DNA from: VRUE01 sp047519745
GTDB lineage: Bacteria; Actinomycetota; Thermoleophilia; Solirubrobacterales; 70-9
NCBI GenBank assembly: GCA_047519745.1
Contig: JAPVSJ010000038.1
Span: 13,788-77,787 of the forward strand
Reading direction: 5' to 3'
Length of the DNA: 64,000 nt
Below, in pieces: positions 8,342-16,489 of this stretch. The position numbers and the translations under genes are program-made. How positions within the stretch are numbered: position 1 is the first letter of the stretch; every line of letters starts with the position of its first letter. Below the pieces are notes generated by a model. That model was given only the letters and a program-made list of their open reading frames with translations. It did not search any database and had not been told where the DNA came from.

Positions 8342-9376
8342 CTAAAGCGCCTTGACCTGTTTCCAGGTCAGCATCCGACCGTCGGTCGAGTCGATCACCT
8401 TGAGCCGGACCGAGCGCAGGCCGTCGCGAACGCTGAGGACGGGGACGTCGTGGAAGATCAGGTTCTCGTCGTGGGCGCGCTGCAGGTTGTAGTTGGGGAT
8501 CTTGGCGCTGAGGTGGTGAACGTGGTGCAGGCCGATGTTCCCGCTGAAGAACTGGAGGATCTTCGGCAGCTTCAGGTAGGAGCTCCCCTGCAGCGCCGCA
8601 TCGGGGTAGCTCCAGGTCTCCGAGCTCTCCCAGTAGGCGTCCTCGAACTGGTGCTGGACGTAGAAGAGGAAGACCCCCAGCGTGCCGGCGAGGATCGCGG
8701 TCGGCATCTGCACGAGCAGCCAATCTGTCGGGCCGATCAGCCAGACGATCGTCCCGATGACCGCCGCGAGGACGAGGTTCGTCGCGAGCACGCTGTGGCG
8801 CTGCCGGGCGCGCATTTTGTTCGACCAGATGCGCGGCCCGATCATCAACGACCAGACCGGACCGAGCCCGAACATCACCAGCGGGTTGCGGAACAGCCGG
8901 TAGGCGAGCCTCTGCTTCCAGGGCCGCGCCAGGTACTCCTCGACGGTGAGGGTCGGCACATCTCCGGTTCCGCGCCGGTCCAGGTCGCCCGCGGTGCCGT
9001 GGTGGACGGCGTGGTTGTGGCGCCAGTTCCCGAACGGCTGGAAGACGAGCAGGGCCGTGAATCGTCCCAGCCAGAGATTGCCCCGCTTCGTGGCCACGAA
9101 CGAGCCGTGCGAGCAGTCGTGGAAGACGACGAAGGTCCGCAGCAGGAAGCCGGCGGCCGGGATCGCCAGGACGAGGGAAATCCAGACCGAGACCTGGAGG
9201 CTGAGATATATCGCGACCATCAGGACCAGGTACGGCACGGCCGAGGTCGCGACGTCGAGGACGCTGTGCAACGAAGAGGACTGCTCGTGGCGGGCGACCG
9301 AGTCGCGCCAGTAGGGGCGATCCGGGGCCATACCACCGGTCGAGCCCGCCACGGCGGGTATCGGGACGAGGCTCAC
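8342..9376 (-). CDS. Membrane fatty acid desaturase (delta-12/omega-6-like)
   Basis: A 344-residue di-iron membrane enzyme that inserts a double bond into acyl chains. The three histidine boxes are present: HDCSH at 86-90, HNHAVHH at 120-126 and HHVHH in the C-terminal third (IGLHHVHHLSAKIPNYNL). Hydrophobic segments lie at about 44-80, 104-115, 165-185 and 205-240. The fit is to the plant-like delta-12/omega-6 group, but regioselectivity cannot be read from sequence. The start is a GTG; an ATG at 9331 (MAPDRPYW) is an alternative. The divergent neighbour is glutamate decarboxylase, 154 bp away. Confidence 0.9.
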   Translation of the reverse strand: MSLVPIPAVAGSTGGMAPDRPYWRDSVARHEQSSSLHSVLDVATSAVPYLVLMVAIYLSLQVSVWISLVLAIPAAGFLLRTFVVFHDCSHGSFVATKRGNLWLGRFTALLVFQPFGNWRHNHAVHHGTAGDLDRRGTGDVPTLTVEEYLARPWKQRLAYRLFRNPLVMFGLGPVWSLMIGPRIWSNKMRARQRHSVLATNLVLAAVIGTIVWLIGPTDWLLVQMPTAILAGTLGVFLFYVQHQFEDAYWESSETWSYPDAALQGSSYLKLPKILQFFSGNIGLHHVHHLSAKIPNYNLQRAHDENLIFHDVPVLSVRDGLRSVRLKVIDSTDGRMLTWKQVKAL

Positions 9377-9530
9377 GGCGGATGAATCTACCGGCGCAAC
9401 CTAAAGCAGCACCGAACTCGATCACGCTGCGGATCCCGTCCCAAGCGGCCAAGGCCTGTCCGGAGTCTCAGCATCGGGTACGTCCCGGCGACTATGGTGC
9501 CCCAACGTCCCCAACCGGATCGAGTTGACT

Positions 9531-10907
9531 ATGCACAAGCCCCCCAGCCCCGACGACGCGGCGATGCTCTACGGAAACCGCTTCCTCACCGAAGACGCTC
9601 CTCAGGGCGACTTTCCTGCCGGCGGGATGTCGGCGCTGGACGCGATGCGCCTGGTCGACGAGGAACTCGCCCTCGAGGGCGACCCGAACCGCAATCTGGC
9701 CACCTTCGTCACCACCTGGATGGAGCCCGAGGCGCAGCGCCTGATCGCCGAGAACCTCTACCGCAACTTCATCGACCACGCCGAGTACCCGATCTCGGCC
9801 GAGATCGAGCAGCGCTGCATCCGCATGCTCGCCGACCTCTACCACGCTCCCGGCGAGACGACCGGCGCCCGCACCCAGGGCTCATCGGAGGCGATCATGC
9901 TCGGCGCGCTGTCGCTCAAGTGGAAATGGAAGGAGCGGCGCGAAGCACAAGACAAACCGGTCGAGGCGCCGAACCTGATCTTCGGCGGCGACGTGCACGT
10001 GGTCTGGGAGAAGTTCTGCCGCTACTTCGACGTCGAACCGCGGATCGTGCCGCTGCGGGAAGGCAAGTACGTGATCGGGCCCGAGGACGTCGAGCCGCTG
10101 ATCGACGAGAACACGATCGGGGTCGCGGCGGTGCTCGGCACCACCTTCACCGGCCACGCCGACGACATCGTCGGCATCGACAAGCTCCTGGTCGACCTCA
10201 AGAGCGAGAGGGAAATCGACGTGCCGCTGCACATCGACGCGGCCAGCGGCGGCTTCGTCTGGCCCTTCCTCTACCCGGACTCCGAGTGGGACTTCCGGCT
10301 CGAGCAGGTGCGCTCGATCAACGTCTCCGGGCACAAGTTCGGGCTCGTATACCCCGGCATCGGCTGGCTCGTCTTCCGCGAGAAGAGCGACCTGGCCGAG
10401 GACCTCGTCTTCTACGAGAACTACCTCGGCAAAAAAGACGCGACCTTCACCCTCAACTTCTCGACCGGGGCCTCGATGGTCCTCGCCCAGTACTACAACT
10501 TCGTCCGCCTCGGGCGGCAGGGCTACACCTACATCATGGAGGCGATGGAGAAGAACGCCCGGGCGCTGGCCGAGTACCTCGAGTCCTGCGGCGACTTTGA
10601 GCTGATCGGCGCCGACAAGGAGCAGCTGCCGCTGGTCGCCTTCAAGCTGGTCGAGGGGAAGAACTACGACGAGTTCGACCTCTCCTGGCAGCTCTCCGCC
10701 GAGCGCGGCTGGATGCTCCCCGCCTACACCCTCCCGCCCAACGCCGAAAACGTGAAGGTCCTGCGAGCGCTGGTCAAGGAGACGCTCAGCCGCGCGCAGG
10801 TCGACCGGCTCGCCGACGACATCGCCACCGCCTGCGCGACGCTGGAGAAGAAGGGTGGCGCCCACCCCTCCGAGCGCAAGCGGATCAAGACCGGCACCGG
10901 GTACTGA
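9531..10907 (+). CDS. gadB: Glutamate decarboxylase
   Basis: PLP enzyme that converts glutamate to GABA and CO2 while consuming a proton. The protein is 458 residues. Family signatures: RTQGSSEAIMLG (cofactor phosphate binding), HIDAASGGFVWPF, and the PLP lysine in VSGHKFGLVYPG (Lys269). The C-terminal tail RIKTGTGY resembles the regulatory tail of enterobacterial GadB, whose last residues close the active site at neutral pH. No GABA antiporter gene is adjacent. The start is the ATG (MHKPPSPDD); a TTG two codons upstream is less likely. Confidence 0.93.
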   Translation: MHKPPSPDDAAMLYGNRFLTEDAPQGDFPAGGMSALDAMRLVDEELALEGDPNRNLATFVTTWMEPEAQRLIAENLYRNFIDHAEYPISAEIEQRCIRMLADLYHAPGETTGARTQGSSEAIMLGALSLKWKWKERREAQDKPVEAPNLIFGGDVHVVWEKFCRYFDVEPRIVPLREGKYVIGPEDVEPLIDENTIGVAAVLGTTFTGHADDIVGIDKLLVDLKSEREIDVPLHIDAASGGFVWPFLYPDSEWDFRLEQVRSINVSGHKFGLVYPGIGWLVFREKSDLAEDLVFYENYLGKKDATFTLNFSTGASMVLAQYYNFVRLGRQGYTYIMEAMEKNARALAEYLESCGDFELIGADKEQLPLVAFKLVEGKNYDEFDLSWQLSAERGWMLPAYTLPPNAENVKVLRALVKETLSRAQVDRLADDIATACATLEKKGGAHPSERKRIKTGTGY

Positions 10908-10913
10908 GCCTCG

Positions 10914-10931
10914 GCTGGTCGAAACCAGCCC
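10914..10931 (+). terminator. Hairpin after glutamate decarboxylase
   Basis: GGCTGGT pairs with ACCAGCC around a CGAA-type tetraloop, 6 bp past the gad stop. It lacks a clear T run but is well placed to separate gad from the LexA-controlled gene that follows. Confidence 0.4.
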
Positions 10932-10957
10932 TGCCGAAGTTTCCGCCGGACCGGCTG

Positions 10958-10971
10958 CGAACATATGTTCG
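10958..10971 (+). promoter_or_regulatory. LexA (SOS/Cheo) box
   Basis: CGAACATATGTTCG is a perfect 14-bp palindrome that fits the Gram-positive LexA consensus CGAACRNRYGTTCG at every position. It ends 24 bp before the start of the YegP-like gene, where a bound LexA would block transcription. The call rests on exact consensus match; binding is inferred. Confidence 0.75.
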
Positions 10972-10995
10972 TACATCGATCCAAGGAGACGACGG

Positions 10996-11232
10996 ATGCC
11001 TCAATTCGACGCATATGAAGACCTCGTGGGCAAGTGGCGCTGGCGACTGCTCGGCGCAGACGGCCGTACCGTGGCGACCTCCGGGGAGTCCTTCGATTCC
11101 CACTGGCACGCGCTGAGAGCGGCCGAAAACGTCCGTGGAGTCGCCTCTGGCGCGCGGATCTCCGGCGTTCCCGCGGAGGGAGCGAACGATCCTCTCGGCG
11201 CGATCATCGACCGCGAGCTCGCCTGGAGCTGA
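10996..11232 (+). CDS. YegP/DUF1508-family small protein, likely SOS-regulated
   Basis: A 78-residue protein with an AAGGAG ribosome site 7-8 bp before its ATG. It matches the YegP-like fold: WRWRLLGADGRTVATSGESF, then a helix (SHWHALRAAENVRG), as in proteins that carry one or two copies of this domain. The biochemical function of the family is not established. What stands out is the perfect LexA box just upstream, which implies induction by DNA damage. Confidence 0.75.
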   Translation: MPQFDAYEDLVGKWRWRLLGADGRTVATSGESFDSHWHALRAAENVRGVASGARISGVPAEGANDPLGAIIDRELAWS

Positions 11233-11252
11233 ACTGGCCAACCTGGCGCAGA

Positions 11253-11271
11253 GGTGGTACTCCGGTGGTAC
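11253..11271 (+). promoter_or_regulatory. Direct repeats before the vapBC-like pair
   Basis: GGTGGTAC occurs twice with a 3-bp spacer (11253-11260 and 11264-11271), on one face of the helix at 11-bp spacing. A TATATT-like -10 follows at 11275-11280. The position suits autorepression by the antitoxin. This is inferred. Confidence 0.45.
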
Positions 11272-11281
11272 ACTTATATTG

Positions 11282-11563
11282 ATGCCTACCCGCCACAACC
11301 GCATTCAGGTCACTGAAGACCGCGAGTTGACCGCCGCATTGCAGTCCGCGGCGGCCCATTTGCCGGCTGGCCTCCCCCGCTCCCAGCAAGTGCGCGAACT
11401 GGCGATCGCCGGAGCGAAGCACCTAGCCGCCGCCTCGCCGGACGAGGCAAAGCGGCAAGCGTTGCTGGAGGAGCTGGCGGATAACTTCAGGGCACCAGAG
11501 ACTGCGCCTTGGGACCGAGAGGCATTGCGCGACGGGAAGCATCATGCCTGGCCAATCCGCTAG
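11282..11563 (+). CDS. Putative VapB-type antitoxin
   Basis: A 93-residue protein encoded just upstream of, and overlapping by 20 bp, a PIN-domain toxin gene. The N-terminus (RIQVTEDRELTAALQ, SQQVRELAIAGAKHL) fits a ribbon-helix-helix-like DNA-binding part followed by a helical tail ending DREALRDGKHHAWPIR that could wrap the toxin. The assignment rests mainly on position and size; sequence resemblance is modest. Paired direct repeats upstream may be its operator. Confidence 0.7.
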   Translation: MPTRHNRIQVTEDRELTAALQSAAAHLPAGLPRSQQVRELAIAGAKHLAAASPDEAKRQALLEELADNFRAPETAPWDREALRDGKHHAWPIR

Positions 11564-11996
11564 CCACGGCTCCTGGGGCGATTTACCACTGCTCGTAGAC
11601 ACCTCGGCCTGGGCGCGAGCCGAGCACCCGACCACTCGCGACAGCTGGCTTGCCGCGCTACTCGGCAACCGCCTGCGCCTCCCCTCTCTCGTCCGTCTCG
11701 AGATCCTGTTGAGCACTCGCGGCGGTAGCGAGTTCGACCGGCTCGCGGAGCACCTCGACGCAATCCGCCCCGCCCTACTGAGTGCCTCGATCATCCGCAT
11801 AGCCGAGGCCGCAATGCGGGCCCTCGCCCACCGTTCGTCGGCGGCACAGCGCCTGCCAGTCGTCGACTATCTGGTCGCGGCCGCAGCACAAGAGCTCGGA
11901 GCCGCGGTCATCCACTACGACCGTGACTACGACACACTCGCCGAAGTACTCGAGTTCGAGTCGGTCTGGCTGGCGCCAGCCGGAACAATCCCGTAG
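11544..11996 (+). CDS. PIN-domain toxin, VapC-like ribonuclease
   Basis: A 150-residue PIN protein with the acidic metal-binding set: Asp19 (LLVDTSAWAR), Glu53 (LVRLEILL), Asp108 (LPVVDYLVAAAA) and Asp126/128 (HYDRDYDTL). VapC toxins cleave tRNA or rRNA when the antitoxin is degraded. It overlaps the antitoxin gene, so translation is coupled. The first 13 residues precede the fold core, and an internal start would also leave a full domain. The target RNA is unknown. Confidence 0.88.
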   Translation: MPGQSASHGSWGDLPLLVDTSAWARAEHPTTRDSWLAALLGNRLRLPSLVRLEILLSTRGGSEFDRLAEHLDAIRPALLSASIIRIAEAAMRALAHRSSAAQRLPVVDYLVAAAAQELGAAVIHYDRDYDTLAEVLEFESVWLAPAGTIP

Positions 11997-11999
11997 CAG

Positions 12000-13601
12000 C
12001 TAGGAACGCAGCGGCTTCAGGCGGGTCTTTTCGACCCCGGCGAGCTTGCGTTTGAGGCGTTTGAATTCCGCCTCCTCGGTGGGGGTGCGTTTGTGGCCGG
12101 AGAAGGCGAGGTTGCGCTTCTCCAGCGGGTCGGTCTTAAGGTCGTACATCTCCCACTGCGGCCGTTTGCGGCCCTTGGCGTCGTAGTACTTGGCCAGCTT
12201 CCAGCGCCCTTCGCGGATGCTGACGATGTGGTTCGGCGCTTTCGGGTAGGGGCGGTGCTTCTGTCCCGACTGGTAGTCGTCGTAGGTGAAGACGACGTAG
12301 TCCTGCGCGCTGCGGTTCGAGGACGGGTGCAAGACCAGCTTCGAGTAGTCGACCCCCTGCCAGTTCGCCCGGGCGCTTTTCGGCGCCGCCGCGAGGCTCG
12401 CCAGCGTCGGCAGGAAGTCGACGTGGGAGACAAGCGCGTCGGTCTGGGCGGGCTTGGGGAACAGCTTCGGGTTCGAGTAGACGAGCGGGACCCGCGTCGC
12501 CTCCTCGTAGAAGTTGAAGTTCTTCTGGCGCAGGCCGCCGTGGGCCAGCCCCATCTCACCGTGGTCCGCGGTGCGGACGACCAGCGTGTTGTCGAAGAGG
12601 CCGGTCTCTTCGAGCTTGTCGAGCACGTTGACCAGGTAGCTGTCGGAGGAGCGCATCAGGTTGCCGTAGAAGTTCAGGTAGTTGCGCCGTTCTTCGGCGT
12701 CTTCCGGCTTCCCGGTCAGATTGAAGATGCGCAGGAATTCGGCCTGCACCGAGGGCTTGGTCGCGAGGTCTTCGTCCCAGGTCTCCGGTTCGTGGATGTT
12801 GCCGGTCAGCCAGGTGTCGTCGTAGCCGGCTTCCTTGAAGGTTTTGCTCGGGTAGAAGAGGACGTCATGCGGGTTGACGACCGAGATCACCATGAAGAAG
12901 GGCTGCTCCTGGGCGGCGTTCGAGCCGAGGTACTGGAGCGCGCCTTCCGCCGCCCCTTCGCCGGTCGAGTCGATGAAGCGCCCGTCGTTGTCGGGGTTGC
13001 CGCCGCCGGCCTCGGGGACGCTCTGGTCGGCGCCGGCGTCCGGCGGGTTCCAGCGGTCGAAGCCGTACTTTTCGAGGTCGGAGGGCTGGGCGTTTTCCTT
13101 CTCGGCGGGCTTTGCGCAGTGCCACTTGCCCTTGTAGACGACGTGGTAGCCGGCCGCCTTCATCACCGTGGCGAGGTTCTTCAGGTCGACCGGCAGGTCC
13201 ACCTGCGGGTTCTTCGGCGGTTCCATGTCTTCCTCGAGCGTGTACTTGACGCCGTGCTGGGCGGGGAAGTAGCCGCTCATCAGGGTCGAGCGCGCCGGCG
13301 AGCACATGCAGGCGTTGGTGAAGGCGCGTTCGAAGCTGAGGCCGTGGCGCCGCAGGCGCCGCATCCCGGGCAGGTTCTGGCGCAGCCAGTTCTGCGGGAA
13401 GTGCTGGATCGCCCGTTCCTGGTCGGTGAGGAAGAGGACGATGTTCATCCCCGCGACGTCGCGCCGCGTTCCCTTCGCCGCGGCAAGCGCCTGCTCGACC
13501 CCGGCGCCCTGTGCGAGCAGCGCCGCGGCGGCCGCGGTCGCCCCGGACCCGATCAGCTCCTTGCGGGTCAGCCCGCCCTCGCGCTTGTCGGTTTGACTCA
13601 T
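12000..13601 (-). CDS. Exported type I sulfatase
   Basis: A 533-residue sulfatase; the start is fixed by a GGAGG site and an ATGA overlap with the preceding gene. The N-terminus LTRKELIGSGATAAAAALLA resembles a Tat signal, with RK instead of RR. The formylglycine site CSPAR is at Cys100-Arg104, so activity requires conversion of Cys100. Other family blocks are KGKWHC, VNPHDVLF and RTADHGEMG. It is the third gene of an operon with a beta-propeller and an FGE-fold protein. The substrate (sulfated glycan or lipid) is unknown. Confidence 0.9.
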   Translation of the reverse strand: MSQTDKREGGLTRKELIGSGATAAAAALLAQGAGVEQALAAAKGTRRDVAGMNIVLFLTDQERAIQHFPQNWLRQNLPGMRRLRRHGLSFERAFTNACMCSPARSTLMSGYFPAQHGVKYTLEEDMEPPKNPQVDLPVDLKNLATVMKAAGYHVVYKGKWHCAKPAEKENAQPSDLEKYGFDRWNPPDAGADQSVPEAGGGNPDNDGRFIDSTGEGAAEGALQYLGSNAAQEQPFFMVISVVNPHDVLFYPSKTFKEAGYDDTWLTGNIHEPETWDEDLATKPSVQAEFLRIFNLTGKPEDAEERRNYLNFYGNLMRSSDSYLVNVLDKLEETGLFDNTLVVRTADHGEMGLAHGGLRQKNFNFYEEATRVPLVYSNPKLFPKPAQTDALVSHVDFLPTLASLAAAPKSARANWQGVDYSKLVLHPSSNRSAQDYVVFTYDDYQSGQKHRPYPKAPNHIVSIREGRWKLAKYYDAKGRKRPQWEMYDLKTDPLEKRNLAFSGHKRTPTEEAEFKRLKRKLAGVEKTRLKPLRS

Positions 13602-15043
13602 TTGTTCCTCCGGAAGATGTCGACGGCGTTGCTGCCGAACGAGGTCGAGTAGAGATAGCGGCCGTTGGGGCTGAGCGCGATCGAGCTGACGCCACTGAGA
13701 GCGCGCGCCTGCGTGCAGCCGGGAACCGAGCGCGGGGCGAGGCAACCGGGACGGCCCGGCTTCTGGACGACCACGCCGGAGCTGCTGCTCCGTTCCAGGA
13801 CGTCGATCGCACCGGTCGCAAACGCCGCCGCGTAGACGTTTTCCCCGTCCGGGGAGACGGCGAGCCCCTCGGGCGAGCTCATCGCGCGACCGAACGAGCA
13901 GCCGACGGCGCGCAGCCAGACCAGGCAACCGGTCGTGCCTTCCTTCTGCGCGAGGTTGCCCGAGGAGGCAGAGCGGGTGAAGGAGGTGACGCTGTTGCTG
14001 AACAGCGAGGTCACATACGCGTCATCGTCTTCGGGGCTGACCGCGACCGCGTTGGCGCCGTCCAGCTCCCGCCCTTCGGTGCAGCCGCTGAGCGCGACGT
14101 CGACGATGCAGCCGCTGCCGTCGGTGGCCTGGGCGAGCGCGCCCGTGGATGGATCGCGCACGAGCACGACGGCGGCGCTGGACAGTGCCGTGGCGGCGTA
14201 GACGCTCTTGCCGTCGCCGCTGATCGCCATCCCCTCCGGCGCCCCCAGGGCGAGGCCGGGAGCGCAGCCGCTCGTCGCCGCGGCGATGCAGCCCGCGCTG
14301 CCGCTCGGCTGGGTCAGCGTGCCGCTGGCCGGATCGCGGTCGAAGATCGCCACCGCGTTGCCGAAGAACGAGCCGACGTAGACGTTCTTGCCGTCCGGGC
14401 TGACGACGACGACGTCGGGGCCGAGCAGCGCCGTACCGGTCGCGCAACCGGGCAGCGGCACGCCGGCGATACAGCCCGCCGCGCCGGGAAGCTGGCGCAA
14501 GGCGCCGGTCGAGCGGTTGCGCTGGAAGGCGGTGACGGCGTTGCTGCCGCGCGAGGTGACGTAGACGTTGCGGCCGTTGGGACTGACCGCGACCGAGTTC
14601 GGCCCGTTCAGCCCGACCGCCTTGCCGCATTCGAAAGCGCCTTTCGCCGCGACGCATCCACTGGTCCCGCTCGGCTGCCCCAGCGCGCCGGTCTTCGGGT
14701 TGCGCCTGAACACGGCGATCGCGTTGCTGCGCGAGGAGGCGACGTAGACGTTCTTGCCGTCGTCACTGACGGCGATCGCGCGCGAGCCCATGAAAGGCCC
14801 GGGGCCTTCGAGGGCGCGGGCGGTTCCGCATCCCCTGGTGGGGGCCGAGCGATCGACGAGGCATCCACGCGCTCCCCGAAGCTGGGTCAGCGTGCCCGGT
14901 TCAGGCCCCTGGTGACCTCTTTGGGAGGGGCCGTGTATGGCCGGCGCGGCGAGCGCGCTCGCCGGCAGCGCCAATGCCATCAGAGCGACCAACGCTACAA
15001 GCGCGCCTGGGGCGATCTGGAGGCGTCGAGACGAACGGGGCAT
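13598..15043 (-). CDS. Exported seven-bladed beta-propeller protein
   Basis: A 481-residue protein with a signal peptide (hydrophobic 13-32, cleavage near ALAAPA). Seven repeats of about 61 residues follow, each with VAVSPDGKNVYV, SNAV and F-R lines, like YVTN/lactonase-type propellers. Each blade also carries a GC...GC cysteine pair (at about 60/72, 130/139, 191/200, 252/260, 312/321, 373/382 and 434/443), suggesting one disulfide per blade. No catalytic residues are evident. It overlaps the sulfatase start by 4 bp, so the two products are made together. It may be a binding scaffold. Confidence 0.82.
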   Translation of the reverse strand: MPRSSRRLQIAPGALVALVALMALALPASALAAPAIHGPSQRGHQGPEPGTLTQLRGARGCLVDRSAPTRGCGTARALEGPGPFMGSRAIAVSDDGKNVYVASSRSNAIAVFRRNPKTGALGQPSGTSGCVAAKGAFECGKAVGLNGPNSVAVSPNGRNVYVTSRGSNAVTAFQRNRSTGALRQLPGAAGCIAGVPLPGCATGTALLGPDVVVVSPDGKNVYVGSFFGNAVAIFDRDPASGTLTQPSGSAGCIAAATSGCAPGLALGAPEGMAISGDGKSVYAATALSSAAVVLVRDPSTGALAQATDGSGCIVDVALSGCTEGRELDGANAVAVSPEDDDAYVTSLFSNSVTSFTRSASSGNLAQKEGTTGCLVWLRAVGCSFGRAMSSPEGLAVSPDGENVYAAAFATGAIDVLERSSSSGVVVQKPGRPGCLAPRSVPGCTQARALSGVSSIALSPNGRYLYSTSFGSNAVDIFRRNK

Positions 15044-15080
15044 TCGTGGCGAGCCTATTCGGCCCCACGGACAGCGACCG

Positions 15081-16361
15081 TCAGCGCTTGCTCACCGCGA
15101 GGTCGCCGAGCACGCCGATGCGGATTCCCAGCCACGGGTAGGTGGCGTTGTAGAAGGCGTTGTCCTGCGGCTGCAGGCCGATCGCCGAGAGCCAGAGCTG
15201 GTAGACGGGTGCGTTGGCGATGCCTCCGTGCAGGCGGCGCCAGACCCGGTGCCCCTTCGCGCCGAACGGCGGCGGGGTAATCGTGTCGGTCCACTCGACC
15301 GCGTTGCCGCCCTGGTCGAGCGTCCCCCACGGAGACGTGGTCTTCGCCTGCCCGACCGTGCTGAGGCTGCCCTGGTAGGCCTTGGCGTAGGTGGCCGGGG
15401 CGATCCCGAACGGGTTCACGCTGGAGCATGCTTCGGTCGTGAAGGCCGCCGGACACCAGCTCGGGGCGGGCGCGCCGGAGGCGTGGAAGTTGGCCAGCGG
15501 TTGGGTCGAGGCGTTGGTGACGTCTCCGGTCGTCGGATTGAGCGTCGTCGAGCTGGGCTCGCTCGCCGCTTCGTCTTCGGCTTCGAATTCGCCGGGATTG
15601 GTCGGGTACTTCCAGTAGGAGTACTTGCCGCCGCCGCTGGGGTCGAAGTAGGCCGCCTTGATCCACTCGTCCTGGCTGGGGACGACGAAGCCGGACCTGT
15701 GCGAGCGGGTCATCGCCCGTTCGGTCATGTCGTACATCCCCCGCTCGGTAAGCCGCGAGAGGCGGACGCGGTAGGTGACGTAGCGGAAGCCGCCTTCGCG
15801 GCTCGCTTTCTTGGAGAGGACGCGGCCGTTGTAGAGGGAGTTGACGAAGCGCGCCGAGCGCAGGAAGTTGGCGAAGCCATAGGGCTTGTCGGCCCATTCC
15901 GGCGAGGCGACCGAGTAGTGCTGGCCCTTGGCGGCGCCGGCGGAGAAGCCGATCTGGCCGTACTTGGGCCAGCCGGTCGCGTTCTCGTCGGAGCTGTAGA
16001 GCTTGTGCCGGTTGCGACCGGCCGGGTCGACCGTGTTGAGGAAGGCCACCCACTGGGCGACGGTGACCTCGAGCTGGCCGATGCCGTAGCCGTATTTGAC
16101 CCCGCCGACCATCTGGCAGGGAGGCGTGTGCGCTTCCTGCGGCGCTTCTTTGCAGGAGCGGTAGATCGCGTCTTTGAAGGGGGTGATTCCAACCGAGGGG
16201 TTCCCCGGGGCGCCGACTTTGACCGTCTTCAGCGTCAGGATCGACGGCGCCGGGGCGGCCTGCGACGTCGCCGGCCCGGCGAGCGCCGCCGTGGCGACGA
16301 GGATCAGCGCCGCGAAAAGGCGGGTGTGCAGGGCAGCGAGCGAGGCATGGCGAGTTGGCAT
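15081..16361 (-). CDS. Exported SUMF1/FGE-fold protein lacking catalytic cysteines
   Basis: A 426-residue protein with a signal peptide (about residues 12-36, ending SQAAP). The body has the sulfatase-modifying-factor fold markers: IGQLEVTVAQWVAFLNTV, SGFVVPSQDEWIKAAYF, DQGGNAVEWTD and a final LGIRIG. True FGEs carry two cysteines near RGGSW...C and CR at the C-terminus. Here that region reads RRLHGGIANAPVYQLW and has no cysteine. Being exported, it is unlikely to activate the sulfatase cysteine in the usual cytosolic way. It sits 37 bp upstream of the propeller gene in the same operon. Confidence 0.8.
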   Translation of the reverse strand: MPTRHASLAALHTRLFAALILVATAALAGPATSQAAPAPSILTLKTVKVGAPGNPSVGITPFKDAIYRSCKEAPQEAHTPPCQMVGGVKYGYGIGQLEVTVAQWVAFLNTVDPAGRNRHKLYSSDENATGWPKYGQIGFSAGAAKGQHYSVASPEWADKPYGFANFLRSARFVNSLYNGRVLSKKASREGGFRYVTYRVRLSRLTERGMYDMTERAMTRSHRSGFVVPSQDEWIKAAYFDPSGGGKYSYWKYPTNPGEFEAEDEAASEPSSTTLNPTTGDVTNASTQPLANFHASGAPAPSWCPAAFTTEACSSVNPFGIAPATYAKAYQGSLSTVGQAKTTSPWGTLDQGGNAVEWTDTITPPPFGAKGHRVWRRLHGGIANAPVYQLWLSAIGLQPQDNAFYNATYPWLGIRIGVLGDLAVSKR

Positions 16362-16413
16362 CTTGTCCTATCGACCGGGGTTGGCAATGCGTTAATCGGC
16401 GAGCTCGGGGTGC

Positions 16414-16453
16414 AGCCACCTCTCTTCGCCGCGCGAGGCGAAAGCCCTCATTC
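16414..16453 (-). promoter_or_regulatory. Leader hairpin element, copy 1
   Basis: On the minus strand this 40-nt element lies 52 bp before the FGE-fold gene. It contains a TTCGCC/GGCGAA hairpin flanked by GAGAGGTGGCT. A second copy with 35 of 40 identical bases lies upstream of the lipoprotein gene at 17581-17620. Placement in two 5' leaders suggests a shared regulatory RNA or promoter element. No known riboswitch class was recognised. Confidence 0.5.
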
Positions 16454-16462
16454 CCGGGGCAT

Positions 16463-16482
16463 GTATACCGATATTGATATAC
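16463..16482 (+). promoter_or_regulatory. Operator-like dyad before the XRE-MNT gene
   Basis: A 20-bp imperfect palindrome runs from GTATA to TATAC, with 8 of 10 half-site pairs matching. It is AT-rich in a GC-rich context and ends 7 bp before the ATG. Autorepression by the XRE domain is the natural reading, but it is inferred. Confidence 0.5.
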
Positions 16483-16489
16483 TCATCGC

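Noticed and set aside
12093..13652. Long plus-strand ORF opposite the sulfatase
   Set aside because: Typical third-position-GC shadow frame; the minus-strand sulfatase has the motifs, a ribosome site and operon overlap.
15081..16361. FGE-fold protein as the activator of the adjacent sulfatase
   Set aside because: It has a signal peptide and lacks the C-terminal cysteine pair needed for formylglycine formation.
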